Source: Sarcina ventriculi (lineage in GTDB: Bacteria > Bacillota > Clostridia > Clostridiales > Clostridiaceae). Taken from it: 64,000 nt of DNA. The position numbers were made by a program, and so were the translations under genes. Below, in pieces: positions 53,633 to 64,000 of the stretch; position 1 is the first letter of the stretch, and each line of letters opens with the position of its first letter. Below the pieces are notes generated by a model. The model searched no databases and had not been told where the DNA came from. It saw only the letters and a list, made by a program, of their open reading frames with translations. The DNA is taken from positions 372,001 to 436,000 of the forward strand of contig NZ_UAUL01000001.1 of assembly GCF_900456775.1 (NCBI RefSeq), in the 5' to 3' direction.

Positions 53633-56083
53633 ATGGGAAATTACAGTACTGCCATAGATAAAAAGTGGCAAAAAATATGGGAAGAAAAAGATTTATATAA
53701 ATTTAATCCAGATAGCGATAAGGAAAAACTTTATGTTTTAGAAATGTTCTCTTATCCATCAGGTAGCCAACTTCATGCAGGTCATTGGTTTAATTATGGA
53801 CCAGTAGATTCTTGGGCTAGATTTAAAAGAATGAAGGGATATAATGTTTTCCAACCAATGGGGTTTGATGCCTTTGGTCTTCCAGCTGAAAACTTTGCTA
53901 TAAAAACTGGAATACATCCACAAGATTCAACAGTTAAAAATATAAAAACTATGGAAACGCAACTAAAATCTATGGGTGCAATGTTTAACTGGGATAATGA
54001 AGTTGTAACTTGTATGCCAGACTACTATAAATGGACTCAATGGTTATTCTTAAAACTTTATGAAAAAGGATTAGCATATAGAAAAAAAGCTCCAGTAAAT
54101 TGGTGCCCTTCTTGTAATACAGTTTTAGCTAATGAACAAGTTTTGGCAGATGGTACTTGTGAAAGATGTTCAACTGAAGTTACTAAAAAAGATTTAACTC
54201 AATGGTTCTTTAAAATAACAGATTACGCTGATGAACTTTTAGAAAAACTAGATGGATTAGATTGGCCAGAAAAAACTGTTGCTATGCAAAAGCATTGGAT
54301 TGGAAAATCAACTGGTGCAGAAGTTAACTTTAAAATAAAAGATTCAGACCTTGATTTTAATGTATTTACTACAAGAGTGGATACACTTCTTGGAGTTAGC
54401 TATGTTGTTTTAGCACCTGAAAATCCATTAGTTGATAAAATAGTTACAGATGCTCAAAGAGAAGCTGTTGAAAACTATAAAGAAGAAGCTAAAAAGCAAT
54501 CTGATATAGAGAGACAATCAATTTCTAGAGAAAAAACAGGAGTGTTTAGTGGTGCTTATGCTATTCATCCTCTAAACGGAAAAGAAGTTCCAATATGGGT
54601 TGGAGATTATGTTTTAGCAACTTATGGTACTGGTGCAGTTATGGCAGTTCCTGCTCATGATGAACGTGATTTTGCTTTTGCTACAAAATTTAATCTTCCA
54701 ATTAATAGAGTAATAAACTCTAAAAAAGGTGAAGAAGATCTTCCATATTGTGAACATGGAATTTTAGTTAACTCTGGAGAATTTGATGGATTAACTACAT
54801 CTGAAGCTAAAGTTAAAATAGTTGAAAAATTAGCTGAAAATAACTTAGGTGAACAAAAGGTTAATTATAGATTAAGAGATTGGTTAGTTTCAAGACAAAG
54901 ATATTGGGGAGCTCCAATTCCTGTTGTTTACTGTGAAGATTGTGGAATAGTTCCTGTTCCTGAAAATCAGTTGCCAGTTGAACTTCCTTATGATGTTGAA
55001 TTTACTCCTGATGGAAAATCACCACTTTCAAAATCTGAAAGCTTTGTAAATACAACTTGTCCTCACTGTGGAAAACCAGCAAAAAGAGAAACTGACACTT
55101 TAGATACATTTGTTTGTTCTTCTTGGTACTATTTAAGATACCCAGATAACAAAAATGCAGATGCACCATTTAATCCTGATATTATAAACAAAATGCTTCC
55201 TGTTGATAAATATGTTGGTGGTCCTGAACATGCTTGTATGCATCTTTTATATGCTAGATTTATAACTAAAGCATTAAGAGATATGGGATATTTAAACTTT
55301 GATGAACCATTTAAATCATTAACTCACCAAGGTTTAATCTTAGGGCCAGATGGACTTAAAATGAGTAAATCTAAAGGAAATACAATATCTCCTGATGATT
55401 ATATAAAAGAATATGGTGCTGACGTATTTAGAATGTATCTAATGTTTGGATTTGGATATGTTGAAGGCGGTGCTTGGAGTGATGATGGAATAAAATCTGT
55501 AAATAGATTTGTTGAAAGAATTGAAAGAACTTTAGATTCTGCTAGAGAAGCTATAAACTCTAATAAAAACAACAAAAATTCATTAGATTCTGCAGAAAAA
55601 GAACTTAATTTTTGGAGACATAATACCATAAAATCTGTTACTTCTGACACAGATAGACTTCAATTTAATACTGCTATAGCTAGAATGATGGAACTATTAA
55701 ATGCTCTTCATAAATATATTCAAGAAGACACTAAAAACTTAAATTTCTTAAAAGAAACTTGTGAAGACTATATAAAACTTTTAGCCCCATTTGCACCACA
55801 TTTCTCTGAGGAACAATGGAATCTTCTTGGAAATGTAGATTCAGTATTTAATGAGAGCTACCCTGTATTTGATGAAAAAGCTTTAGTTAAAGATGAAGTT
55901 GAAATAGCTATACAAGTTAACGGAAAAATTAAAAATAAAATAATGGTTGCATCCTCTTTAGATGAAGAAGGTATAAAGTCTGCCTCTCTTGCTGATGAAA
56001 AAATAAAAGCAAGTATTGGTGACAAAACTGTAGTTAAAGTCATTGTTATCAAGGGAAGACTTGTTAATATAGTTGTAAAATAG
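53633..56083 (+). CDS. leuS: Leucyl-tRNA synthetase
   Basis: Charges tRNA(Leu). The 816-residue class I synthetase has the HIGH-type [11 protein letters not shown] (about 41-51), zinc-type Cys pairs (WCPSCN, CERCS and CPHCGKPAK), the CP1 editing domain with [18 protein letters not shown] and [12 protein letters not shown], and KMSKSKGN (about 580). The C-terminal domain is complete. AAGGAGG lies before the ATG, and a Leu T-box controls it. Confidence 0.97.
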   Translation: MGNYSTAIDKKWQKIWEEKDLYKFNPDSDKEKLYVLEMFSYPSGSQLHAGHWFNYGPVDSWARFKRMKGYNVFQPMGFDAFGLPAENFAIKTGIHPQDSTVKNIKTMETQLKSMGAMFNWDNEVVTCMPDYYKWTQWLFLKLYEKGLAYRKKAPVNWCPSCNTVLANEQVLADGTCERCSTEVTKKDLTQWFFKITDYADELLEKLDGLDWPEKTVAMQKHWIGKSTGAEVNFKIKDSDLDFNVFTTRVDTLLGVSYVVLAPENPLVDKIVTDAQREAVENYKEEAKKQSDIERQSISREKTGVFSGAYAIHPLNGKEVPIWVGDYVLATYGTGAVMAVPAHDERDFAFATKFNLPINRVINSKKGEEDLPYCEHGILVNSGEFDGLTTSEAKVKIVEKLAENNLGEQKVNYRLRDWLVSRQRYWGAPIPVVYCEDCGIVPVPENQLPVELPYDVEFTPDGKSPLSKSESFVNTTCPHCGKPAKRETDTLDTFVCSSWYYLRYPDNKNADAPFNPDIINKMLPVDKYVGGPEHACMHLLYARFITKALRDMGYLNFDEPFKSLTHQGLILGPDGLKMSKSKGNTISPDDYIKEYGADVFRMYLMFGFGYVEGGAWSDDGIKSVNRFVERIERTLDSAREAINSNKNNKNSLDSAEKELNFWRHNTIKSVTSDTDRLQFNTAIARMMELLNALHKYIQEDTKNLNFLKETCEDYIKLLAPFAPHFSEEQWNLLGNVDSVFNESYPVFDEKALVKDEVEIAIQVNGKIKNKIMVASSLDEEGIKSASLADEKIKASIGDKTVVKVIVIKGRLVNIVVK

Positions 56084-56108
56084 AGCTAATAATATTTCTA
56101 ATAAACTT

Positions 56109-56145
56109 AAAATAAGCGAAGATTAAAAAATTCTTCGCTTATTTT
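56109..56145. terminator. Bidirectional terminator
   Basis: AAAATAAGCGAAGA/TCTTCGCTTATTTT, a 14-bp perfect stem with a 9-base loop, between leuS and the convergent deaminase gene. Confidence 0.88.
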
Positions 56146-56191
56146 GCTATAAAATCACTAAAAATAATTCTATAAAAAAACTTAATAAATT

Positions 56192-56665
56192 CTAATAACT
56201 TGTCTTTGAAACATCATTTTTCCAAAACTCAAAGGCTTTTAAAGCCTCTGTTTTATCAATAGCTTCTAAATCTAATATTTTTTTATCATTACAATCATTT
56301 TTAAGGAAATTTAATATATGCTCATCCCTAAATCCTATATCCCTCGCATCTTGTACAGTACACCCATAATATACTTTTGATATATTAGCCCATATTATAG
56401 CTGACATACACATAGGACATGGTTCAGAAGTTGTATATAGCTCACACCCCGATAAATCAAAAGTATTTAACTTTTTACAGGCTTCTCTTATAGCATTTAC
56501 CTCTCCATGAGCTGTTGGATCGTTTGTTTTAATTACAGTATTATGAGCAACAGCTATAACTTCTCCATCCTTTACTATAGCACAACCAAAAGGACCCCCC
56601 TCATGATTTTTCATTCCATCAATACAACTTTCAACACATAATTTCATTATTTCATTTTTATTCAT
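56192..56665 (-). CDS. guaD: Guanine deaminase, CDA-fold
   Basis: A 157-residue cytidine-deaminase-fold enzyme like Bacillus GuaD: GGPFGCAIVKDGEVIA, TNDPTAHGEVNAIREACK (zinc His and catalytic Glu), TTSEPCPMCMSAIIWA (zinc Cys pair) and the C-terminal EFWKNDVSKTSY tail. It would turn guanine into xanthine. A tRNA adenosine deaminase is less likely because of that tail and NDPTAH. The ATG at 56665 is 11 bases from AGGAG; one at 56674 is only two bases from it. Confidence 0.85.
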   Translation of the reverse strand: MNKNEIMKLCVESCIDGMKNHEGGPFGCAIVKDGEVIAVAHNTVIKTNDPTAHGEVNAIREACKKLNTFDLSGCELYTTSEPCPMCMSAIIWANISKVYYGCTVQDARDIGFRDEHILNFLKNDCNDKKILDLEAIDKTEALKAFEFWKNDVSKTSY

Positions 56666-56687
56666 AATTTCCATCTCTCCTATATTA

Positions 56688-59600
56688 TTAATTTCTTTCT
56701 ATTTTAACCTTACTTCCACCCATACCTGATTCTGCTGGTGTTACAATAAGTTTTACTGGTACTCTATTTTTAATAGATTCAACATGACTTATTATTCCTA
56801 TTTTTAATTTTTCATGTTGTATTTTCTCTAAAGAACTTACTACAGTCTCTAACAAATCATCATCTAACGTTCCAAAACCTTCATCTAGGAAAAAAAGTTC
56901 TAAAGGCACTGCTTTTTTTAGCTGAAGTCCACTAGATAACGCCAATGACAAAGCTAAAGATGTTAAAAAAGTTTCTCCTCCAGATAAAGTTGAAACATCT
57001 CTTATACAACCTCCATTTTTAAAATCTCTCATTATAAACATTCCGTCTTTATTTATTTCCAAAGAATAATTATTGTTAGTTATTTCCTTAAGTCTTTTTG
57101 AAGCCTCTAAAGCCACATATTTAAGCCTTTCTGTTGCAATATAGTCAACAAATTTTCTTCCACTAAACAACTTTCTCAAATCATTTATTATTATTTCATC
57201 ATGTTTTATTTTTTTCTTTTCACTCATTATTGTTTTAAACTTTTCTATTTTTTCTTTTAAATTTTTAATTTCTTGCTTTAATATTAAATTGACATCCTTT
57301 AGAGAATCTAATTCACATTGTACCTTCTCTTTATTTGTTCTTATACTTTCTAATTCTTCATTGCAAATATCCCTATTCTTTAACTTTTTTAATACATTAT
57401 CTATATTAACCTCTAAAACTTTCATCTTATCATCATAATTTTTTACATAATCCTTTAATTCCTTTAAAGTATGCTTTTCCTTTAAAAGTTCCTCAACCTC
57501 ATCTACATTGGTGAAATTTTCTTTCTGTAAATTAAACTCTAACTCTTCTTTTATTGATTTTTCTTTATCTTCTAAAGCTTTAACTTTTAAACTTTCTTTA
57601 TTTAATTTATTATTGATTTCTTCAAACTTTTCTTCTATACAATTTTTTTCATCAATATATTTTTCAAAATACTCATTTATATTCTTTATCTCCTGATTAG
57701 TCTGTATTAAAATTTTCTCTATATTATTTATATTTTCTAATTGAGTAAATTCTTGATTTAAGTTATTTTTTATATTATTCTTTTGATTTTCTTTTTCTTT
57801 TAAAGCAGCTTCATTACTAGCTAAACTATTAATTATCTCCTCCTTTTCTTTATTTTTTATCTCTCTTTCACTTTCTTTTTTTCTTTAAAAGCCCGTTTAT
57901 CTTTTATACAACTCTCTAATTCTTCTCTTTTATTTTCTTTTTCTATTAAATCCTTATAATATTCTTTAAAATCATCTATTTTTAAAGTGCTTCTCTTCTC
58001 TTCAATTAAATTATTTAAAGAATTAAATTTTTCTAAGCTTATTTTTCTTTTCTGTATCTTATCATCTAAATTATTTCTACTATTTTCTAGATTTACATTT
58101 AATATTTTTATATCATTATTTAAATCTCTATCTATATCCTTAATATCATTTAGTTTATTTTCGAGGTTCAATTTTTCTTCTTTATACCTTTTTATATCAT
58201 TTTCTAAAATATAAATCTCTTTTTGCAATTCGCAAATTATATTTTCACTAAAATCTTCCCCTAAAGATTTTATTTCATCTTTAAAATTTTTACTTTCGTT
58301 ATTTATAGCTATTATTCTTTCCTCTAGCTTTGCTATTTCTCTTTCTTTTTCAAGCAATTCATCTTTATTTCTTAAAAGCTTAGAATTTTTACTTTCTAAT
58401 AAACTTAAATCTAACTCTTGAAAAATTTCTATATTGTGATGAGTAGAACCACAAACAGGGCATATATCACCTTCTATTAGTTTTTCTCTAATCTTTAATC
58501 CCAAGGATTGAATTTTAAAATCATCTACTTCTTTTTCTAATAAATCTATAAATTTTTTTAAATTATCTTTTTCCTCATTTAATTTACTTAGCGTATCATT
58601 TATCTTTAAAATTTTATTATTATTTAAATCTATTTTTTTTTTACAATCACTAAATTTCTCTTGTTTTATTTTAATATTTTCTAATAAAACTTTTTTATTT
58701 AATAAGTCTTTATCTTCTGCTGGACAATTTTTATTTAAATTTTCTAATAAAAATTCATACTCTTTTAACTCTTTTAAGTTCCTATCTCTACCATCTTGTA
58801 AACTTATTTTCTTGTCCTCACATAATTTTATACTCTTTTCCAAAGATTCTATGTCTTTTAGAGATTCATCAATATCTTTACCTAAGCTCAAATAATCCTC
58901 TTCAAGTCTTAAAGCTTCTTCAATTTCTTTTTTTAAATTTCTATCAACCTTTAAAGAGTCATATTTTTTTTCCAAACTTTTTATATTTAAATTTATATCA
59001 TCTATCTCATTTATCGTTTTATTTACTTGAGTTATACTTTTTTCCTTATCTATCTTAAGGAACTTAATAATCTCATTTAACCTATTTATTTCTTCTTCTA
59101 ATACTCTTAAAGCTTTTCTATTTTTTAACTCACTATCTAATCTTTCAGCTTTTATCTTTAACTTTGGCACACTCTCTTGCTTTTTTTCTAAAAATTCATT
59201 ATAAACTTTTAGAATATTATTCTTTTTATTTTTTATGTTCTCAAATTCAAGATTATAATCTTCTAAATTTTTATTTTTCTCATTTAACTCGTTTAATACC
59301 ATATCATAATTTTCTATAAAATTTAATATTCTTAATGACTTTTCTATGTTATCTATTTTCCCCCTTTTATTTTCAATATCTTTTGCCTCTATACTTATTA
59401 TATTTCTTTCATTCTCATAAGAATTTAGTTCACTCTTTAATTGAAAAATTTCTTTTGCTTCCTCATAAGTTTCATTTATTTCTAAAAGCTCTGAACTCTT
59501 TTGTTTTATATTTTTTCATTATTTTTAAATTCATTTTCTTTTATTTCTAAATCGTCTAAATTAATATCTTCATAACTGCTTAATTTTCCTTTTATAATAT

Positions 59601-60189
59601 CTAATTTCTTTTCTATCACTTTACTTTTTGCTGATAATTTTTTTTCTAAATTTTCACCATATTCTTGAAGATTAAAAAGCCTTTCTAACATTTCTCTTCT
59701 GTCTTTGCCACTTATCTTTAAAAATTCACTAAAACTTCCTTGAGGAAGAACCACAGTTTTTGTAAAATCATTCATACCAAGACCAATAATATTCTCGCAT
59801 GTCCTTGTAACTTCCTTTACAGATTCTGCTAAAATTATAGGATTAACCTGTGTTATATCTAAAACTTTGCATTTCCCACTTTTAGGTCTACCTGTTTTTT
59901 TATCGGTTTTAAATTCCCTTTCAACTCTATAAGTTTTAGTCTTTCCATCTGATATAGAAAACTCAAAACTTACATTTAAACTATTGCAATTCATATTTAT
60001 ATAATTCGTGCTCTTTCTTGGCAAATCACCATAAAGAGCCAAAGTTATACCATCTAATATAGTGGATTTGCCACTTCCAGTTGGACCAAAAATTCCGAAT
60101 AGTCCTCTTTCAGTAAGCTTATTAAAATCTATTTCTTGTTCATCTATAAAACTATTTAATCCTTTTATTTTAAGCCTAATTGGTCTCAT
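56688..60189 (-). pseudogene. sbcC: SbcC nuclease ATPase, interrupted by two one-base frameshifts
   Basis: SMC-like ATPase of the SbcCD nuclease that opens hairpins and processes DNA ends. Together the pieces give the full ~1167-residue length: 60189 to about 59510 (Walker A GPTGSGKSTILDG), about 59510 to 57885 (coiled coil with zinc hook CPVCGSTHH) and about 57885 to 56688 (LSGGETFLTSLALSLAL, Walker B LFFLDEGFGTLDD). Each break is in an A run (GAAAAAAT near 59512, GAAAAAAAG near 57885); adding one A at each restores the frame with no stops. Cause: sequencing error or real mutation. ATG at 60189 overlaps the sbcD end by 14 bases. Confidence 0.88.
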
Positions 60190-61402
60190 TTTCCCCATTC
60201 TCCTCTTCATAAACTAAATTCAAAAACAAATCTATAATTTCCTTATCTGGCTCTCCCATTCTTTCTTTTTTATAAAAATCAATAAATAATTCCTCAAAAC
60301 TTTTTTCTGACAAACTAATAGCACTTTCATCATCTCTATGAATATTCTCTATTATTGGAGTAATCTCTAAAATATCCTTTTTCAACTCTTTTAATTTTTT
60401 TATCTCATCCTCTCTCATATATCTATCTACCTTTATCTCTAAGTAAACCCAACACTCTCTATCCTTATTTTCTTCACATTTTAATAGTGCATCATCAAAA
60501 TTTTCACATTTCCATATTTCTATAGGCTTATAAACTTTAAAATAAACCTCTTTAACATTAGCCTCCTCATTTGCTTTAACATCTACAACAAAACATTTTT
60601 TATTATAAGAAACTTCTTTTTTATTATAATGAATTGGAGAACCAGAATATCTAGCTTTTTTATTCGTTCCTGGAACTAGTTGTGGTTTATGAACATGACC
60701 TAAAGCGATATACTGAGCTTCTTTAGGAAAACATTCGCAATTTACTATATAACTTCCACCAAGCTGAATACTTCTCTCAGATCCCCCCTCTTCACTTCCC
60801 ATAGCAAAAAGATGCGAAACTAATAAATTTATCGTATCTTCCCTATAATTATCCTTAAGAGAATCAAAAAGTGAAAACACTCTATCACTATATGATTTTA
60901 TCCTCTCCTCATCACTATCCATATCCTTATATAAAACTTCATTCAACCTTTTCTCGCTTAAATAAGGAACTGTCAAAATAACAGCTTTCTCTCCATTTAT
61001 CTCTACTTCAATAAAGCCTTCACCAGAATTTATAATTTTATGCCTACCATAATTTCCAGTATCAATTATAGTTTTTAATGTTCCAATCATTATAATTCCA
61101 TGTTCCCTAGCTAAAGGTGCTGATGCTACAAGTCTTTCAGGATTATCATGATTTCCTGCTATAATTAAAATTAATCTTTTTCCATTATCAGATATTTTCT
61201 TTAAGGTATCATAAAACATTTTTTCAGCAATAGCAGGCGGATTACTAGAATCATAAATATCCCCCGCAATAATAACTAAATCTATATCATTTTCTTTAGC
61301 AATTTCTATAAAATCATCTAAAAATTTTTTTTGTTCATCTATTCTACTTCTCTTTTCTAAACTCTTTCCCAAATGCCAATCTGCTGTGTGTAATATTCTC
61401 AA
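60176..61402 (-). CDS. sbcD: SbcD nuclease subunit
   Basis: Mre11-type metallophosphoesterase subunit of SbcCD. The 408-residue protein has the metal-site motifs ILHTADWHLGK, IIAGDIYDSSNPP, IAGNHDNPERL, LVSHLF and ALGHVHKPQ. It starts the sbcDC operon and its end overlaps sbcC. TTG at 61402 has GGAGGGAG five bases upstream and gives the usual LRILHTADWHLG start; a TTG at 61417 has no site. Confidence 0.93.
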   Translation of the reverse strand: MRILHTADWHLGKSLEKRSRIDEQKKFLDDFIEIAKENDIDLVIIAGDIYDSSNPPAIAEKMFYDTLKKISDNGKRLILIIAGNHDNPERLVASAPLAREHGIIMIGTLKTIIDTGNYGRHKIINSGEGFIEVEINGEKAVILTVPYLSEKRLNEVLYKDMDSDEERIKSYSDRVFSLFDSLKDNYREDTINLLVSHLFAMGSEEGGSERSIQLGGSYIVNCECFPKEAQYIALGHVHKPQLVPGTNKKARYSGSPIHYNKKEVSYNKKCFVVDVKANEEANVKEVYFKVYKPIEIWKCENFDDALLKCEENKDRECWVYLEIKVDRYMREDEIKKLKELKKDILEITPIIENIHRDDESAISLSEKSFEELFIDFYKKERMGEPDKEIIDLFLNLVYEEENGENETN

Positions 61403-61545
61403 AAATTCTCCCTCCAAGTCATTTAAATATAATTGTAAATTTTATCACCTATATAAATATTATACTTTTTCTTTATCCCTTATTTGATATTATAACATCT
61501 AACTTAACTTCATTAGTTAATTTAATATTTATAAAAATAAAAAAA

Positions 61546-61579
61546 TAAAGATTAGAGCATAACAAACCTCTAATCTTTA
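61546..61579 (-). terminator. Terminator after MFS transporter gene
   Basis: TAAAGATTAGAG/CTCTAATCTTTA with a 10-base loop, then TTTTTTTATTTTTAT on the minus strand. Confidence 0.88.
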
Positions 61580-61598
61580 ATTCAAAACAATAAAATTA

Positions 61599-63014
61599 CT
61601 ATTTTTTATCTTTAGAATTTTTATTAAATACACCAATAAAAACTATTGACGCTATAAGTCCAACAATTACTATAACAAAAGCAACTAGAATCGCAGCTGA
61701 AAAACCTTGAGCTACTGCATTTTCTGAAACTACTCCAAGTAATAATTTTTTTTGCTCAACAAATGACATAACACCAACAAATAATGATGAGCCTATACAA
61801 GCTGCAATTTGTTGAAATGTATTCATAATTGCTACACCATGAGTATAAATATCTCTTGGTAAATATCTTAATCCACTTGTTTGAGATGGTGACATTGTAA
61901 GTCCAACCCCTATTTGAATAAATATATAAATAATAGCAATTGTCATAACTTGTGTTGATGCATTTACCATTGACATAATAAATACTGATACTGCTATCAA
62001 TAAAAATCCTCCTGGAATTAAAATTTTAATTCCATATTTATCGAGTATTTTTCCTCCACAAGTTGCCGCCACAGCATTACATAATATTGCAGGAAGTAAT
62101 ACAATACCAGCAACAAAACTTGATGTATGCAATGCTCCTTCTAAATATAATGGTATAATTACATTCATTGTAAAACATATCATCATAATTACCATAACCA
62201 TAAGAACCCCAAAATCAAAAGGAACAAACCTAAATGGATTTAAATTAAGCATAGGCTCCTTTAATTTTGTTTGACGTTTAGCAAAAATAGCAATTAAAAT
62301 TATTCCTATTACAAAACATATTATTGCTACATTAAATGTATTAAATATACTACTAATTCCATAAATGATTGCTACAAGACCAGCCATAGATAAAACAACA
62401 GATAAATAATCTAATTTTGGTTTCCTTAAATCTGATGCATTTTCTATAAAGATAGCTCCTAAAATTATTGCTATGATAACAATTGGTATTAAAATAATAA
62501 AAAGCATATTCCAACTTAAAAATTGTAATATTATTCCTGATATTGTTGGTCCAAATGCAGGTCCAAGAGTTACAGCTGATACACATATTGCCATAGATAT
62601 ACCTATTTTTTCTTTAGGTGACACCAATAAAACTGTACTCATCATAATAGGAATCAACATTCCTGCTCCTATAGCCTGTACCATTCTACCTAATATAAGT
62701 ATTAATAGTGATGTAGAACCAGCACAAATAACAGTTCCTATAAGTAAAAATAGCATTGCTATTATATATAATTTTTTTGTTTTAAAACTTTCATAAAGAA
62801 ACGCAGTTATCGGTACCATTACAGATGTTACTAACATATATGCTGTAATTATCCATTGAGCTGTTCCTGAATTAATATGAAAATCATTCATTATTGGATT
62901 TAATGCTACATTTAATATAGTTTCATTAAACGTTCCTATAAATGCACTAAAGACCAAAACAGCTATAATAAGCTTAGTATTAATTTTCTTATTATTTTGT
63001 TTAATATTAGTCAT
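61599..63014 (-). CDS. MFS drug transporter, DHA2 (EmrB/QacA-like)
   Basis: A 471-residue proton-coupled efflux transporter with about fourteen membrane segments. DHA2 features include FNETILNVALNPIMNDFHI in segment 1, QWIITAYMLV, GRMVQAIGAGMLIPIMMSTVLLV (motif A/B area), and SAVTLGPAFGPTISGIIL, motif C of antiporters. It is controlled by the adjacent TetR-family gene through shared operator-like sites, the usual LmrAB/QacAR layout. AAAGGAG lies before the ATG. The drug substrate cannot be told. Confidence 0.9.
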   Translation of the reverse strand: MTNIKQNNKKINTKLIIAVLVFSAFIGTFNETILNVALNPIMNDFHINSGTAQWIITAYMLVTSVMVPITAFLYESFKTKKLYIIAMLFLLIGTVICAGSTSLLILILGRMVQAIGAGMLIPIMMSTVLLVSPKEKIGISMAICVSAVTLGPAFGPTISGIILQFLSWNMLFIILIPIVIIAIILGAIFIENASDLRKPKLDYLSVVLSMAGLVAIIYGISSIFNTFNVAIICFVIGIILIAIFAKRQTKLKEPMLNLNPFRFVPFDFGVLMVMVIMMICFTMNVIIPLYLEGALHTSSFVAGIVLLPAILCNAVAATCGGKILDKYGIKILIPGGFLLIAVSVFIMSMVNASTQVMTIAIIYIFIQIGVGLTMSPSQTSGLRYLPRDIYTHGVAIMNTFQQIAACIGSSLFVGVMSFVEQKKLLLGVVSENAVAQGFSAAILVAFVIVIVGLIASIVFIGVFNKNSKDKK

Positions 63015-63047
63015 GTTTTTCTCCTTTGTTTTATTAATAATATATTT

Positions 63048-63068
63048 TATATAGACCAGTTGTTATAT
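63048..63068 (-). promoter_or_regulatory. LmrA/QacR-like operator before MFS gene
   Basis: TATATAGACCAGTTGTTATAT shares the TATAGAC-CA-GT core with the site before the regulator gene; the right half is imperfect. Confidence 0.55.
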
Positions 63069-63080
63069 TAAACATATTAA

Positions 63081-63111
63081 AATCTCATATCACTTTTCTG
63101 TATATGAGATT
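63081..63111 (-). terminator. Terminator after TetR gene
   Basis: AATCTCATAT/ATATGAGATT with an 11-base loop, then TTTTAATATG. Confidence 0.7.
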
Positions 63112-63119
63112 AATTTTAT

Positions 63120-63689
63120 TTATTGCATTATTAAATATTTAATATTTTTAGCAGCTATTCTAAGGGGAGTTCCTTCTCCAGATGTAAGACTTAAAGTTAT
63201 AGCTCCCTCAGTTAAAGACTCTATAAGTGTTGCAATTTCTAAAGCTTTTTGCTTATTTAAGCCTGATTTAACTAACTCTTCTATGTAAAAATTAATAATA
63301 GTTTCAAACACTAAGTAACATTCTTGCCTTAAATTAGGGCTTGAACTATAAGTTTCTAAAGCTATTAAACCAATTGAAATATCCCTAAGTTTCTTTTCTG
63401 TATCTACCAAATCAGCCATACACAACAAATTTTTTTCTAAACCTTCAATAAAACTACCACATTGCATAAAAGTATCTTTAATATGGTTTATAATTTTCAT
63501 TTTAGCATATCTAATAGATTCAATAGCTAATTCTTCCTTACCGTTTGGGAAATAATAATAAAGAGAACCTTTTGGTGCCTTACTTTCTCTTAAAATTTCA
63601 TTAATTCCAACTGCATAATATCCCTTTTCTTCAAATAATTTAGAAGCTGTAATTATAAATTGTTCCTTTATGCCTTTATCCTGTCTCAT
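63120..63689 (-). CDS. TetR-family repressor, LmrA/YxaF-like
   Basis: A 189-residue regulator. The helix-turn-helix is SKLFEEKGYYAVGINEILRESKAPKGSLYYYFPNGKEEL, the form common to LmrA/YxaF and QacR-type regulators of MFS pumps. The C-terminal domain (about 75-185) follows that family (ISIGLIALETYSSSPNLRQEC, LIESLTEGAITLSL). It lies just upstream of the efflux gene in the same direction, with a terminator between. AAGGAG is seven bases before the ATG. Confidence 0.9.
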   Translation of the reverse strand: MRQDKGIKEQFIITASKLFEEKGYYAVGINEILRESKAPKGSLYYYFPNGKEELAIESIRYAKMKIINHIKDTFMQCGSFIEGLEKNLLCMADLVDTEKKLRDISIGLIALETYSSSPNLRQECYLVFETIINFYIEELVKSGLNKQKALEIATLIESLTEGAITLSLTSGEGTPLRIAAKNIKYLIMQ

Positions 63690-63708
63690 ACATTATCTCC
63701 TTAATTAT

Positions 63709-63722
63709 ATAGACTAGTCTAT
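63709..63722 (-). promoter_or_regulatory. Operator palindrome of the TetR gene
   Basis: ATAGACTAGTCTAT is a perfect palindrome just downstream of the -10 box, resembling LmrA/QdoR sites (TATAGACCRGTCTATA). It implies autorepression. Confidence 0.75.
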
Positions 63723-63725
63723 TTA

Positions 63726-63753
63726 ATTATAAAACTTTTAAATTTATTGTCAA
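63726..63753 (-). promoter_or_regulatory. Promoter of the TetR gene
   Basis: Minus strand: consensus TTGACA (63753-63748), 16-base spacer, consensus TATAAT (63731-63726). The operator palindrome overlaps the start point. Confidence 0.75.
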
Positions 63754-63845
63754 GTTATAGACCACTCCTTTTTTATGTATTATTTTATCATTATTTTTTT
63801 CTTATAGTAATATTTTAATTCACAAGTATTATTTAACATAAAAAC

Positions 63846-63883
63846 GATATAGACTCTAGATTACATACCCTATCGCCTATATC
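63846..63883 (-). terminator. Possible terminator of the right-edge gene
   Basis: GATATAG/CTATATC closes a large loop and is followed on the minus strand by GTTTTTATG. Weak on its own. Confidence 0.45.
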
Positions 63884-63910
63884 ATCTTATTTTTTATACT
63901 TATCTATAAA

Positions 63911-64000
63911 TTATAATTTTTCTCTTCTTCTTGTTGCCTCCCTAAATATTTCTTTAAGTGTTTCATCATCACCTTCTAGTAAACATTGTCTTATCTTTAA
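63911..64000 (-). CDS. C-terminal end of an unidentified protein (partial)
   Basis: The last 29 codons of a gene entering from the right edge. The visible residues (CLLEGDDETLKEIFREATRRR and so on) form a charged helix. I do not recognise the protein, and the frame is inferred from the continuous opening and the hairpin after the stop. Confidence 0.5.
   Translation of the reverse strand, partial: LKIRQCLLEGDDETLKEIFREATRRREKL

Noticed and set aside
57508-59550. Several plus-strand open frames over the sbcC coiled coil
   Set aside because: They are Phe/Ser/Leu-rich shadows of Lys/Glu-rich coiled-coil coding on the other strand, without ribosome binding sites.

Overview
The window is very AT-rich, has dense short-spaced genes with strong AGGAGG-type ribosome binding sites, frequent TTG starts, a T-box leader, M-box and yybP-ykoY riboswitches, and many hairpin-plus-U-tract terminators. 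Together with the protein content this points to a low-GC Firmicute, most likely Clostridium sensu stricto. No rRNA, tRNA or CRISPR array was seen.

Layout. 1-3.0 kb: end of a response regulator gene, a CYTH-domain protein and an MprF-like aminoacyl-phosphatidylglycerol synthase. 3.0-3.9 kb: an orphan CD-NTase (SMODS)-like protein whose catalytic residues look lost. 4.0-7.4 kb: a fused-permease ABC transporter behind an M-box magnesium riboswitch. 7.5-17.2 kb: HesB-like protein, PRPP synthetase, type I pullulanase, amino-acid permease, DedA protein, sensor kinase and cyclopropane synthase. 17.5-21 kb: tandem YjeM-type permease paralogues. 21-27.3 kb: TetR regulator, Suv3-like helicase, DUF2164 protein, YbaK, an S-component-like membrane protein and speD-speE. 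27.5-31.6 kb: M23 hydrolase, mntP behind a manganese riboswitch, and an alpha-amylase-family enzyme.

31.8-37.9 kb is a seven-gene shikimate/chorismate operon (aroF-aroB-aroA-aroC-chorismate mutase-aroE-aroK). A short Dxs-type enzyme diverges from it behind a MerR-type promoter. 40.1-46.1 kb is the most striking part: a Fur-box operon with a NifH-like ATPase, an IsdE-like haem-binding lipoprotein, its permease and ATPase, and two nitrogenase component 1-like subunits. I infer a haem or tetrapyrrole importer coupled to a nitrogenase-like reductase. The NifH-like gene has no ordinary start codon. A catalase with a PerR-like box lies just upstream.

48.0-50.7 kb holds a GH16 glucanase without a signal peptide, followed by two small holin-like membrane proteins; this could be a holin-type export cassette. 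50.7-53.3 kb is a mobile patch (intact single-frame IS3 transposase, MazG-like protein, truncated second transposase). Then come T-box-leuS, guanine deaminase, sbcD with an sbcC broken by two one-base shifts in A runs, and an MFS efflux pump with its TetR regulator and LmrA/QacR-like operators. The final bases hold the end of an unidentified gene.
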